DNA from: Hymenobacter plasmatis
GTDB lineage: Bacteria > Bacteroidota > Bacteroidia > Cytophagales > Hymenobacteraceae
NCBI RefSeq assembly: GCF_020711255.1
Contig: NZ_JAJFAW010000004.1
Coordinates: 124,001 to 188,000, forward strand
DNA length: 64,000 nucleotides
Direction: 5' to 3'
Of this stretch, positions 43,620-53,614 are shown piece after piece (within the stretch, counting starts at the first letter, position 1; each line of letters opens with the position of its first letter). The translations under genes were made by a program, and so were the position numbers. Below the pieces are notes generated by a model. That model made no database searches and had not been told where the DNA came from. It saw only the letters and a program-made list of their open reading frames with translations.

Positions 43620-46600
43620 ATGCCCCGCACCTCCCCTTTTCAAGCCTACAAAGCGCCGATAACGGTGCTGCTGGTGCTGGCCCTGGCCTTGGGAACGGTG
43701 GCGTACCGCCGCATCAACGTGGCCTTGTTTCCGGAAGTCACATTCCCAAAGGTGAAGGTCATTGCCGAAAACGGGCTGCAGCCCGTGGACCGCATGATGG
43801 TGACCGTGACCAAGCCCATGGAAGACGCCATCAAGCGGGTGCCGGGCCTGAAGCTGCTGCGCTCCACCACCAGCCGGGGCAGCTGCGAAATCTCGGCTTT
43901 CCTGGACTGGGGCGCCAACGTGGCCACCAGCCAAACCCTGATTGAGTCGCGCCTGAACCAGATTCGGGCTGACCTGCCGGCCACGGTGCAAATCACCGTC
44001 GAGCGCATGAACCCGGCCATTCTGCCGGTGATGGGCTACACGCTCGAAGCGCCGGGCAAGTCGGCGCTGGAGCTGCGCAAGCTCGCGCTGTACACCATTA
44101 AGCCGTTTTTGTCGCAGGTCGATGGGGTGTCGTCGGTGCAGATTCAGGGTGGGCGCACCAAAGAATACCAGGTGCAGCTGCTGCCCGACCAGATGGCGGC
44201 CCTCGGCCTGGGCCCCGACGACATTACGAAGGCCCTCACCGCCACCAATTTCGTGCAGAGCAACGGCTACCTCAGCGACTACCGCCGCCTGTACCTGACC
44301 GTGACGGATGCCACCATTCTGCAGAAAGAAGACCTGGAAAACATTGTGCTGCGCAACGACGGCCGCCGCATCGTGCGCCTCACCGACGTGGCCACCGTGA
44401 ACCTGGGCGAGCAGCAGGAGTACATCCGCATCAACGCCAACGGATCCGACGCGGTACTGATTTCCATCCTGCGCCAGCCCGATGCCAACGTGGTGCTGGT
44501 GTCGGATGGGGTGAGGGCCAAGGTAGCGGCCCTGCGGGCGGGCCTGCCGAGCGGCGTTAAGCTGGCGCCTTACTACGACCAGGCCGATTTTGTGGCCGAG
44601 GTGGTGCGCTCTGTGCAGGATGCGCTGTGGATTGGCCTGGCCCTGGCCCTGGTGGTCACGGCGCTGTTTCTGCGCTCGGTGAAGGCCACGCTCACCATTC
44701 TGGGCGCCATTCCGGTTGCGCTGGCCCTCACGGTGGCCGTGCTGTATTTCGTGCTGGGCTATTCGTTCAACATCATGACGCTGGGCGCCATCGCCGCCGC
44801 CATTGGCTTGATGATAGACGACGCCGTGGTGATGGTGGAGCAGCTCCACCGGGTGCGCGAAGACCATCCCTACGAGTCGGCGGGCGAAGTGGTGCGCCGC
44901 TCGGTGGGGCACCTGCTGCCCGCGCTGGTCGGGTCGAGTTTGAGCACCATTGTGATTTTCCTGCCCTTTGCGCTGCTGGGCGGGGTGGCCGGGGCCTATT
45001 TCAAGGTGCTGGCCACTACCATGGTGGTGGCACTGTTATGCTCGTTTTTTGTAGCCTGGCTGGGGCTGCCGGTCATCTATCTGCTGCTCAGCCGGAAAAT
45101 GAAAGGCGAAAAGGCCGAGGCGCCGGATGATATCGACGCCGATGATGCCTTTAACCAAGTGAGCGGCGAGGGTGGCGCGGCCCTTCCGCCCAAAACCGAC
45201 TCCAACCACCACGAAATTCCGTGGGTGCGGGCCGTCATCCGGCACCCGGCCTACAGCATCATCGGCATCGTTGTGCTCATCGGCTCGATGGTGCTCATCA
45301 TCCCGCGGCTGGCCACCGGTTTCCTGCCCGAGATGGACGAGGGCGCCATCGTGCTTGACTACCACTCGCCCCCCGGCACCGGCCTGGAAGAAACCGACCG
45401 CATGCTGCGCCAAGCCGAAAAGCTGATTGCCAAGGTGCCGGAAGTGGCCAGCTACTCCCGCCGCACGGGCACGCAGATGGGCTTTTTCATCACCGAGCCC
45501 AACAGCGGCGACTACCTCATCCGCCTCAAAACGGACCGCAAGCGCACCACCGAGGAAGTCATTTCCGACATTCGCCAACGCGTCGAGGCCACCCAGCCGG
45601 CCCTTACCATTGACTTTGGCCAGGTGATTGGCGACATGCTCGGCGACCTCATGAGCACGGTGCAGCCCATCGAAATCAAGGTATTTGGGCCCGACGCCGC
45701 CAAGCGCTACGCTCTGGCCGACCAGGTGACGGCCGTGGTGGAAAAAGTAGCTGGCACGGCCGACGTCTTCAACGGCATCGTGCGCATGGGCCCGAGCGTG
45801 GACGTGCGCCCCGACCCGCGCCGCCTGGCTCAATTTGGCCTCACGGCCACCGATTTCCAGACCCAGCTCCAGACCCAGCTGGTGGGCACCACGGCCGGCA
45901 GCGTGCTCGAAGGCGAGCAGCTGCTCAACATCCGCCTGCGCTACCCCAACGCCGCGCAGGCCACACTGGAGCAGCTGCGCGCCGAGCCGGTGTTTCTGCC
46001 CAACGGCCAGCGCCGCCGCGTCGATGAGCTGGCCACCGTGCGCGTGACGCCCAGCGAAGCCGAGCTGGAGCGCGAAAACCTGCAGGCCATGACGGCCGTG
46101 ACGGCGCGCCTCGACAACCGCGACCTGGGCAGTGCCATGAGCGAAATCCGCCAGAAGCTGGAAAAACAGGTGCCGCTGCCACCCGGCTACTTTATCCAGT
46201 ACGGCGGCTCCTATGCCGAGCAGCAGAAGTCGTTTCAGGAGCTGCTCACCATTCTGGGTTCGGCCTGCCTGCTGGTGTTTGCGGTGGGGCTGTTCCTGTT
46301 TCGGGACCTGAAGGCGGCGGGGCTGATTTTGCTGGTCGCCATCCTGGGGCCCGCGGGGGGCAGCTTAGCCTTGTTCCTCACCAATACCCCGCTGAACGTG
46401 GGCTCCTATACGGGCCTTATTATGGTGGTGGGCATCATTGGAGAGAATGCCATTTTCACCTTTCAGCAGTTCAACGAGGCCCGGGCGGAGGCGCCCGTGG
46501 AGCAGGCCATTGGCTACGCCATTGCGGCCCGCCTGCGGCCCAAGCTGATGACGGCCTTTTCGGCCATCGCGGCGCTGCTGCCGCTGGCGCTGGGCATAGG

Positions 46601-46748
46601 GGCGGGCGCGCAGTTGCACCAGCCGCTGGCCATTGCCGTGATTGGGGGCTTGCTGCTGGCGCTACCCCTGTTGTTGGTGGTACTGCCCAGCTTGCTCCGC
46701 ATGGCCTACCGGCAAAAGCAGCAGGTGGCGCTGGTTTCGGCCGCCTAG
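43620..46748 (+). CDS. RND-superfamily efflux transporter 1
   Basis: A 1042-residue inner-membrane pump with about 12 TMs and two large periplasmic loops. TM4 reads LGAIAAAIGLMIDDAVVMVE (paired acidic residues of the proton relay); the start is FQAYKAPITVLLVLALAL and the C-terminal half has SYTGLIMVVGIIGENAIFTF. It uses the proton gradient to drive export through the adaptor and TolC-like protein upstream. The substrate class (heavy metal or hydrophobic compound) is not decided by the visible motifs; Asp-Asp in TM4 leans to the HAE type. Confidence 0.9.
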   Translation: MPRTSPFQAYKAPITVLLVLALALGTVAYRRINVALFPEVTFPKVKVIAENGLQPVDRMMVTVTKPMEDAIKRVPGLKLLRSTTSRGSCEISAFLDWGANVATSQTLIESRLNQIRADLPATVQITVERMNPAILPVMGYTLEAPGKSALELRKLALYTIKPFLSQVDGVSSVQIQGGRTKEYQVQLLPDQMAALGLGPDDITKALTATNFVQSNGYLSDYRRLYLTVTDATILQKEDLENIVLRNDGRRIVRLTDVATVNLGEQQEYIRINANGSDAVLISILRQPDANVVLVSDGVRAKVAALRAGLPSGVKLAPYYDQADFVAEVVRSVQDALWIGLALALVVTALFLRSVKATLTILGAIPVALALTVAVLYFVLGYSFNIMTLGAIAAAIGLMIDDAVVMVEQLHRVREDHPYESAGEVVRRSVGHLLPALVGSSLSTIVIFLPFALLGGVAGAYFKVLATTMVVALLCSFFVAWLGLPVIYLLLSRKMKGEKAEAPDDIDADDAFNQVSGEGGAALPPKTDSNHHEIPWVRAVIRHPAYSIIGIVVLIGSMVLIIPRLATGFLPEMDEGAIVLDYHSPPGTGLEETDRMLRQAEKLIAKVPEVASYSRRTGTQMGFFITEPNSGDYLIRLKTDRKRTTEEVISDIRQRVEATQPALTIDFGQVIGDMLGDLMSTVQPIEIKVFGPDAAKRYALADQVTAVVEKVAGTADVFNGIVRMGPSVDVRPDPRRLAQFGLTATDFQTQLQTQLVGTTAGSVLEGEQLLNIRLRYPNAAQATLEQLRAEPVFLPNGQRRRVDELATVRVTPSEAELERENLQAMTAVTARLDNRDLGSAMSEIRQKLEKQVPLPPGYFIQYGGSYAEQQKSFQELLTILGSACLLVFAVGLFLFRDLKAAGLILLVAILGPAGGSLALFLTNTPLNVGSYTGLIMVVGIIGENAIFTFQQFNEARAEAPVEQAIGYAIAARLRPKLMTAFSAIAALLPLALGIGAGAQLHQPLAIAVIGGLLLALPLLLVVLPSLLRMAYRQKQQVALVSAA

Positions 46749-46930
46749 AAATTCCCAGCGGTGCAATCTTACTTGATTGTCGATGAAATCACCCCTTAGC
46801 GTCGAGATAAGAAGTAAATTCTTTGTCGAAGGGGTTAAATTCACCCCTGCCTTGCCAACCTTTGTCGAACTAAATGGTTAAAGGCCCTTGCAATCGAGCC
46901 GACTTGGGAAAACTCAGCAGATAACGTGGT
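46749..46930. other. Short intergenic gap between the two RND genes
   Basis: 182 bp lacking a gene, AT-richer than both neighbours. A near-repeated segment GGGGTTAAATTC / ATCACCCCTTAG-type sequence occurs around 46795-46845. No terminator or clear promoter box was found. Confidence 0.3.
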
Positions 46931-49900
46931 ATGTGGATAGTTAGGCTGGCGCTGGCGCGCCCATACACCTTTGTGGTGATGGCGCTGCTCATCCTCGTGG
47001 GCGGCGGGCTCACCATTCAGCGGATGGCGGTGGACATCTTCCCCGACATTCCCATTCCCGTGGTGGGCGTGGTGTGGGGCTACGCCGGTATCTCGCCCGA
47101 GGAGATGAACCAGCGCATCGTGATTCCCAACGAGCGCGCCTTCACCACTACCGTCAACAACATTGAGCACATTGAAAGCCAAAGCCTTAAGGGCGTGGGC
47201 CTGATTAAGGTGTTTTTCCAGCCCGGCTCTAACCCTGATGCCGGCGTGGCCCAGCTTACGGCCATTACTCAAACGCTGCTGCGCATCCTGCCGCCGGGCA
47301 TTTCGCCCCCGCTCATCATCCGCTACTCGGCTTCCAATGTGCCCATAGCCCAAACCTCGCTCAGCAGCGAGACCCTGGGTGAATCGGACCTGTTTGACGC
47401 TGCCAACGCCTTCATCCGGCCGGGGCTGGCCGTGGTGCAGGGGGCCTCGGTGCTGCTGCCCAACGGCGGCAAACCCAAGCAAATCATGGTCGACCTCGAC
47501 CCCGACAAGCTGGCCGGCAAGGGCCTGAGCGGCAACGACGTGGTGGCTACGCTCATCTCCCAGAACGTCATCATCCCGGCCGGCTCGGCCAAGCTCGGCG
47601 ACCGGGAGTACGACGTGAAGCTCAACTCCAGCCCCGAGGCTATTGCCAGCCTCAACGACCTGCCCATCAAGACGGTGGATGGCACGCCGGTGTACATCCG
47701 CGACGTGGCCTTTGTACACGAAGGCGCCGCCGTCCAAACCAACATTGTGCGGCAGAACGGCCGCCGCACGGCCATCATCCCCATCCTGAAAAGCGGCTCG
47801 GCGAGCACGCTGGACATCATCGACAAAATCAAAAAGGCGCTGCCCAACATCCAGGCCAACGCCCCGCCCGGCCTCAACATCAAGCTGCTGTTTGACCAGT
47901 CGTTTTTCGTGCGCGCCAGCATCAAAGGGGTAATCGTGGAGGCCTGCATTGCCGCCGCCCTTACGGCCCTGATGATACTGCTGTTTCTGGGCTCGTGGCG
48001 CTCCACGCTCATCATTGCCACCAGCATCCCGCTTTCTATTCTGGTCAGCATCATCATCATGAACATGCTGGGCCAGACCCTGAACATCATGACCCTGGGC
48101 GGCCTGAGTCTGGCCGTGGGCATCCTGGTGGATGACGCCACGGTGGAGATTGAGAACATCCACCGCAACATGGGCATGAAAAAGCTGCTGAAACGCTCCA
48201 TTCTCGATGGGGCTCAGCAGATTGCCACGCCCGCGCTGGTGGCCACGCTCTCCATTTGCATTGTGTTTGTGCCGGTGTTTTTCCTGGGCGGGGTGGCCTC
48301 GGCCATTTTCGCGCCGCTGGCCACGGCCGTGATTTTTGCCATGCTGGCGTCCTACGTCCTGAGCCGGACGCTGGTACCCACGCTGGTGATGTACCTGCTT
48401 CGCAAGGAGCTGCCCATCTACCACGCCCTGGCCGAGCCCGACCTACCCAGCCTGCACCAGCGCGACGGCCAGCCCGTGAGCAAAATAGAGCGCGACCTGG
48501 AGCTGATTCGGCACGAGCAGTTTGAGAAAGCCCACCCCAGCGCCACGCCCGAGGAAGAAGCCGAAGAAGCCATCACCGACAAGGAGCGCGCGGCCGGATT
48601 GGCCATCACCAAAACCTGGGTCTGGAAGCTGCACGAAGCCTTCGACCACCGGTTTGAGAAGTTTCGGGCCGGCTACGGCCGCGCCCTGGACTGGGCCCTG
48701 AGCAACCGGCTCAAGGTCATTGTGGCCTTTGTGGTGCTGTTTGTGGGGTCGCTGGGGCTGTTTCCGCTCATCGGCCAGAACTTCTTCCCGACGGTGGATG
48801 CCGGGCAGCTGCGCCTGCACGTGCGGGTGCCCACCGGCACACGGGTAGAAGAAACGGAGGCCCGGTTCCGGCAGGTGGAGGGCGTGATTCGCAGCGTGAT
48901 TCCGGCCAAGGAGCTGGACCTGGTGCTTGATAATATTGGCCTGCCCGTCATCCCCATCAACCTGCTGCTGAGCGATAACCCCACCATCGGAGCCGGCGAT
49001 GGCGAAATCCTGGTGAGCATGAAGGAAGACCACGGCCCCACGGCCGACTACATCAACGAAATCCGCCGCCGCCTGCACAAGGAACAACCCGACCTCACCA
49101 TCTTCTTCCAGCCGGCCGACATCGTAAACCAGACGCTAAACTTCGGCCTGCCCGCCCCGATTGACATTCAGGTAATCGGCCGCGACAAAGCCGCCAACCA
49201 GCGCATTGCTGGCGAGCTGCGCACCAAAATCAACAAGGTACCCGGCGTGGTCGATGCCTTTATCTACCAGGCCTTTGACCAGCCCCAGCTGCGGGTCGAC
49301 ATCGACCGCGTGCGAGCCCAGCAAGCGGGCATTTCGCAGCGCGACATTGCCAACAACGTGCTGGTGAGCCTCTCCTCCAGCACCCAAACCAACCCCAACC
49401 AGTGGCTCAACCCCACCACCGGCGTTAACTACACGGTGGCCGTGCAAACGCCGCCGCGGGCCCTGTCGACGCTCGATGAGATTGGCAGCATCGGCATCAC
49501 CAGCGCCACCCAAAACCGCGCCCAGCTGCTCAACAACTTCGCCACGGTGCGCCGCTCGCTCACCACGGCCGTGGCCTCCGACTACAACATCCAGCGCACC
49601 GTGGACCTCTACGCCAGCGTGAGCGGCCGCGACCTGGGCGGCGTGGCCAAGGACGTGCGAAAAATCCTGGCCGACACGGAAAAGCAGCTGCCCAAAGGCA
49701 CCACGCTGGCCCTGCGCGGACAGGCCGATTCCATGCGCACGTCGTTTGCGGGGCTGGGCCTGGGGCTGGCCGGTGCCATCATCCTGGTCTACCTGCTGAT
49801 GGTGGTCAACTTCCAGAGTTGGCTCGACCCGCTTATTATTATCACAGCGCTGCCCGGGGCGCTGGCAGGGATTCTGTGGATGCTGTTTGTGACCCAAACC

Positions 49901-50263
49901 ACCCTGAGCGTGCCCGCGCTAATGGGTGCTATCATGTGCATCGGCGTGGCCACGGCCAACAGTATTCTGCTCGTCACTTTTGCCAACGAGCGTCGCGAAG
50001 AACAACCCGACCTCTCCCCGCGCGACGCCGCCCTCGACGCCGGCTTCACCCGCCTGCGCCCCGTGCTGATGACAGCTCTGGCCATGATTATCGGCCTGCT
50101 GCCTATGTCGTTGGGCATGGGCGAAGGCGGCGAGCAAAACGCGCCGCTGGGCCGGGCCGTGATTGGCGGGCTCATGCTGGCTACTGTTACCACCCTGTTC
50201 TTTGTGCCCATCATGTTTTCCTATTTGAAAAAGCAAGCGCCGGTGCAAAACGCTGCGGCTTAG
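46931..50263 (+). CDS. RND-superfamily efflux transporter 2
   Basis: A 1110-residue pump with the AcrB/HAE-type layout. The N-terminus is MWIVRLALARPYTFVVMALLILV, TM4 is LGGLSLAVGILVDDATVEIE (Asp-Asp relay) and the second half ends with GTATANSILLV-like ICIGVATANSILLVTFANER. Between TM6 and TM7 there is an unusually long cytoplasmic acidic insertion (about 490-570, ATPEEEAEEAITDKERAAG). It shares no strong identity with pump 1. It is followed by its own adaptor and outer-membrane partner. Confidence 0.9.
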   Translation: MWIVRLALARPYTFVVMALLILVGGGLTIQRMAVDIFPDIPIPVVGVVWGYAGISPEEMNQRIVIPNERAFTTTVNNIEHIESQSLKGVGLIKVFFQPGSNPDAGVAQLTAITQTLLRILPPGISPPLIIRYSASNVPIAQTSLSSETLGESDLFDAANAFIRPGLAVVQGASVLLPNGGKPKQIMVDLDPDKLAGKGLSGNDVVATLISQNVIIPAGSAKLGDREYDVKLNSSPEAIASLNDLPIKTVDGTPVYIRDVAFVHEGAAVQTNIVRQNGRRTAIIPILKSGSASTLDIIDKIKKALPNIQANAPPGLNIKLLFDQSFFVRASIKGVIVEACIAAALTALMILLFLGSWRSTLIIATSIPLSILVSIIIMNMLGQTLNIMTLGGLSLAVGILVDDATVEIENIHRNMGMKKLLKRSILDGAQQIATPALVATLSICIVFVPVFFLGGVASAIFAPLATAVIFAMLASYVLSRTLVPTLVMYLLRKELPIYHALAEPDLPSLHQRDGQPVSKIERDLELIRHEQFEKAHPSATPEEEAEEAITDKERAAGLAITKTWVWKLHEAFDHRFEKFRAGYGRALDWALSNRLKVIVAFVVLFVGSLGLFPLIGQNFFPTVDAGQLRLHVRVPTGTRVEETEARFRQVEGVIRSVIPAKELDLVLDNIGLPVIPINLLLSDNPTIGAGDGEILVSMKEDHGPTADYINEIRRRLHKEQPDLTIFFQPADIVNQTLNFGLPAPIDIQVIGRDKAANQRIAGELRTKINKVPGVVDAFIYQAFDQPQLRVDIDRVRAQQAGISQRDIANNVLVSLSSSTQTNPNQWLNPTTGVNYTVAVQTPPRALSTLDEIGSIGITSATQNRAQLLNNFATVRRSLTTAVASDYNIQRTVDLYASVSGRDLGGVAKDVRKILADTEKQLPKGTTLALRGQADSMRTSFAGLGLGLAGAIILVYLLMVVNFQSWLDPLIIITALPGALAGILWMLFVTQTTLSVPALMGAIMCIGVATANSILLVTFANERREEQPDLSPRDAALDAGFTRLRPVLMTALAMIIGLLPMSLGMGEGGEQNAPLGRAVIGGLMLATVTTLFFVPIMFSYLKKQAPVQNAAA

Positions 50264-50355
50264 GTTTTATGGGTTGAATATGGCCCTGATGCCTAGCACA
50301 GCAAACTGAAGATTGCGTAGCCAAGCATTTCTACCTCATAAATACCCCAATCGCC

Positions 50356-50442
50356 TGTCATGCAGAGCGCAGCGAAGCATCTTCTCACAGTTGAACGAGT
50401 CGTCCTAACGTGATAAGATGCTTCGCTGCGCTCTGCATGACA
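50356..50442. repeat. Dispersed palindrome, family A, copy 6
   Basis: 28-bp perfect arms (50356-50383 and 50415-50442), outer TGTCATGCAGAGCGCAGCGA, loop CTCACAGTTGAACGAGTCG closely matching the loop of copy 3. Degenerate copies of the arm continue to about 50499. Confidence 0.85.
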
Positions 50443-50547
50443 AATGGCGCGAACGAGATGCTTAGCTACACCGACCTTAGGTTCCCTCTGCATGACGGTC
50501 ACTACACCACGTATGACCGTTCTGGAATTTGATTGAATACCGTCTTA

Positions 50548-51744
50548 ATGTCTGAACCTACAACTTCCAGCTCCCGCCGCTTCTGGCTCATCATTCTCAT
50601 CGTACTGGCGGTGTTTGGAGGCTTGTTTTTGCTGGGCTACATGCCGCGCCACAGCCGGGAGAAAGCCCGCGACAATGAGGCTAGCCAAAATGCGGCGGCC
50701 GCTCCTACCGTGACGGTGGTAGCCGCCCAGGCCGCGCCCGACACCACCACTCTCACCCTGCCCGCCGACACCAGGTCGAACCGGGAGACCTTCGTATTTG
50801 CCCGCGCCAATGGCTATGTCAAGTCATGGTCGGCGGATATTGGGCAGAAGGTGAAGGCCGGGCAGGTGCTGGCCGAAGTCACCACCCCAGAGCTCGACCA
50901 GCAGATTGCCGAAGCCCGTGCCACCCTCGGCCTGGCCCGCACCAGCTACAACCGCCTGGCCGGAATTGGGCTGCCCGGTGCCATCTCCAAGCAGGAGCTG
51001 GACGCCGCCCAGGCCCAGTACGCCGCCCAACGAGCCGGCGTGCAGCAGCTGCTGGCGCAGCAGGCGTTCCGGCGCGTCACGGCGCCGTTCAGCGGCATCG
51101 TGACGCAGCGCAACGTGGAAGTGGGCAGCCTGGTAAACAGCAGCAACACGCCCGGCTCGCACCTTTACAAGCTTGAGCAAACCGATAAGCTGCGGGCCTA
51201 CGTGCAAGTGCCACAGAACTTTGCGCCCGCCATCAAACCGGGGCTGACGGCCGACTTTCTGGTGCCGGAGTTTCCAGGCCGGGTTTTCGCCGGGCGGGTG
51301 GTGCGCGAAGCCGGTGCCCTGGATGCCAACACCCGCACGCTGCTCACCGAAGTGGAAGTGCCCAACCCCCGCGGCGAGCTGCGGCCGGGCAGCTACGCCC
51401 AAGTGCGGTTCCAATTGCCGCGCACCTCGCCCGGCGTGCTGATTCCGGCCAATGCCCTGGTGCCCGGCGGCACCGACGTCCGCGTGGCCACCGTGCAAGA
51501 CGGTAAAATTCATTACCAGCCCATCACTACCGGCCGCGACTTTGGCTCCCAGCTGGAAGTAGCCCAGGGGCTGAAAGGCGGCGAACTGCTGGTGCTCAAC
51601 CCCGCCGAAACCTTAACCGAAGGCCAGGCCGTGCAAACCCGCGACTACAAGCCCGCCCCCAAACCCGCCGGCCCTCCACCCGCCAAGCCCCGGCCCAACG
51701 ACCCCGACGCGCCGCGCGTTTCGTCGCCGGCGCTGTTGAAATAA
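50548..51744 (+). CDS. RND efflux periplasmic adaptor (MFP) with membrane anchor
   Basis: A 398-residue HlyD-type adaptor. One N-terminal TM (RFWLIILIVLAVFGGLFLLG), a barrel-sandwich half (FARANGYVKSWSADIGQKVK), a helical hairpin (AEARATLGLARTSYNRLAGI), the second half (RVTAPFSGIVTQRNVEVGSL) and a membrane-proximal domain are visible. ATG 50548 is chosen over the TTG at 50533. The Pro-rich C-terminus (KPAPKPAGPPPAKPRPNDPD) is low complexity. It pairs with RND pump 2. Confidence 0.88.
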   Translation: MSEPTTSSSRRFWLIILIVLAVFGGLFLLGYMPRHSREKARDNEASQNAAAAPTVTVVAAQAAPDTTTLTLPADTRSNRETFVFARANGYVKSWSADIGQKVKAGQVLAEVTTPELDQQIAEARATLGLARTSYNRLAGIGLPGAISKQELDAAQAQYAAQRAGVQQLLAQQAFRRVTAPFSGIVTQRNVEVGSLVNSSNTPGSHLYKLEQTDKLRAYVQVPQNFAPAIKPGLTADFLVPEFPGRVFAGRVVREAGALDANTRTLLTEVEVPNPRGELRPGSYAQVRFQLPRTSPGVLIPANALVPGGTDVRVATVQDGKIHYQPITTGRDFGSQLEVAQGLKGGELLVLNPAETLTEGQAVQTRDYKPAPKPAGPPPAKPRPNDPDAPRVSSPALLK

Positions 51745-51837
51745 GAAAAGTTGACAGTGAGTGGCTGGAAAGCAGCGAGGTACTGAATGGTACCGCTGGC
51801 GCTGCTTCCTGACGACTCAATTCTGAGTACCAACCCC

Positions 51838-53403
51838 ATGAGCTTCCGCTTTTCGCCTTCCTTACTTGGGCTGCCGCTTTTGCTGAGTGCCTGTGCCACC
51901 GCGCCCCGATACCAGCCGCCGGCGGTGAGCACGCCCGCGGCCTGGCAAAATGCCGTGCCGTCCGATACGGCCGGCTCGCGCATCCCAACCGCCGCCGAAA
52001 CGCGGGCCAAAGCCTCGGTCACCTCCACAAGGTTTGGGGGCCAAGCGCCGCAAGTGCAAGCCGTAGCGCCCGCACGGTCTGCCCCCGACTCATCGGCCAC
52101 AGATACCCAGACCAAGCCGCAACAGCTACCCCAGGCGCCGCCCGAAACGGCCTGGTGGACGGTCTTCAACGACCCGGTTTTAGCTCAACTCGAAGAACAG
52201 GCGCTGGCTCAGAATTTCACGGCTCGGGCGGCGCTGGCCCGAGTCGAGCAGGCCCGCGCCCGGTTGCAGGTGGCCGATTCGTACCGCACGCCCGACGTCA
52301 CGCTCAACCCTTCGGCCTACCGTACGCAGCTCTCGGGCTTGCGGCCGGTGCCCTTCGATGTGCCTGCCCGGGCCATCACCCAAACGCAGTACTTCGTCCC
52401 CGTCAACGTCAGCTACGAGGTAGACGTGTGGGGCCGCATCCGGCGCAATATCCAGGCGGCCCGGGCCGATGCCGCCGCCGCCGAGGCCGACGTGCAGGCC
52501 GTGCGCCTGTCCCTCACCGCCGACGCTGCCACCTACTATTTCAACCTGCGCGGCCTCGATGCCGAACTGGCCGTGCTCGACAGCGCCCGGCTGGCCCGCG
52601 TGCAAAACGTGCAGCTCACCCAAGCCCGTTACCAGGCCGGAGTAGACAATGAAATAGGCTACCGGCGCGCCCAAACCGAGCTGGCAACTCTGGAAGCCAG
52701 CCTGCTGGAGCTGGCCCGGCAGCGCGCGGGCGTAGCGGCCGCGCTGGCCACGGTGGTGGGCCAGCCCGCCAGCAGCTTTGCTCTGCCACCGACGGGCGGC
52801 ACGGAGCTACCCGCGGCCCCGGACATTCCCCCGGCTTTGCCCGCCGCGCTCCTCGCCCGCCGCCCCGATTTGCGCCGCGCCGAGCGCCAGCTGGCCGCCG
52901 CCAATGCCCGCGCCGATGCTGCCCACCTCGCGCGCCGGCCCACCGTGCAGCTCAACGGCTTCATTGGGCCCCAAAGCGCTACCCTGGCCAAGCTGCCCCA
53001 GCTGGCCAATGGCTTTACGTACTACCTGGGCGGCGGCGTGGCCATTCCCATTTTCAACGGGGGCCGGCTGCGGGGCAACGAGCAGCTGGCCCAGGCCCAA
53101 TACCAGGAGCTGGAAGCCCAGTACCGGGGCGCGGCCCTCACGGCGTTTCAGGATGTCGAAACCGCCCTGGCCAACCTGCGCTTGAGCACCGCCCAGCTGG
53201 CCGCGCAGCAGCGCGCCCTGCGGGCCGCCCGCCTGGCCGGGCGCCTCACCAACGTGCGCTACCGCAGCGGCCTCACCAACTACTTCGAAGTAGTAGATGC
53301 CGACCGCCAGACCCTGGAAGCCGCCCGCGCCCTGGCCCAAACCCAAGCTGCCCAGCTTCGCTACGACGTGCTGCTGGTGCGAGCTCTGGGCGGCAGCTGG
53401 TAG
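51838..53403 (+). CDS. NodT/TolC-family outer-membrane efflux lipoprotein
   Basis: A 521-residue precursor with a lipobox (GLPLLLSACATAPRYQPP). It has the NodT start (VSTPAAWQ then WWTVFNDPVLAQLEEQAL) and two OEP repeats (YEVDVWGRIRRNIQAARADA, RLRGNEQLAQAQYQELEAQY). Unusually, a Thr/Ala/Gln/Pro-rich spacer of about 65 residues separates PAAW from WWTVF, which are almost adjacent in typical members. It closes the second tripartite pump operon. Confidence 0.87.
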   Translation: MSFRFSPSLLGLPLLLSACATAPRYQPPAVSTPAAWQNAVPSDTAGSRIPTAAETRAKASVTSTRFGGQAPQVQAVAPARSAPDSSATDTQTKPQQLPQAPPETAWWTVFNDPVLAQLEEQALAQNFTARAALARVEQARARLQVADSYRTPDVTLNPSAYRTQLSGLRPVPFDVPARAITQTQYFVPVNVSYEVDVWGRIRRNIQAARADAAAAEADVQAVRLSLTADAATYYFNLRGLDAELAVLDSARLARVQNVQLTQARYQAGVDNEIGYRRAQTELATLEASLLELARQRAGVAAALATVVGQPASSFALPPTGGTELPAAPDIPPALPAALLARRPDLRRAERQLAAANARADAAHLARRPTVQLNGFIGPQSATLAKLPQLANGFTYYLGGGVAIPIFNGGRLRGNEQLAQAQYQELEAQYRGAALTAFQDVETALANLRLSTAQLAAQQRALRAARLAGRLTNVRYRSGLTNYFEVVDADRQTLEAARALAQTQAAQLRYDVLLVRALGGSW

Positions 53404-53614
53404 CGTTTTTCGGCAACGCCTCTTCAGTTTCTCAGTCCACTGCAGCTACGCCAAGCCAGAGAATGCCTCATGTAATACATGGGGCTTTTCTCATTTCATA
53501 AATTCAAGTCACGAATTATCAAAAAATTAAGATTTTCAACAGAATATGCCGTTACGTTTATAGCTCACATCCGTACTAACGGGTTCGAAATAATCCTGAC
53601 CCCATTTATCTTTC

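Noticed and set aside
43524..44912. 462-codon minus-strand ORF
   Set aside because: Antisense of RND pump 1; His/Gln-rich shadow.
46841..48424. 527-codon minus-strand ORF
   Set aside because: Antisense of RND pump 2.
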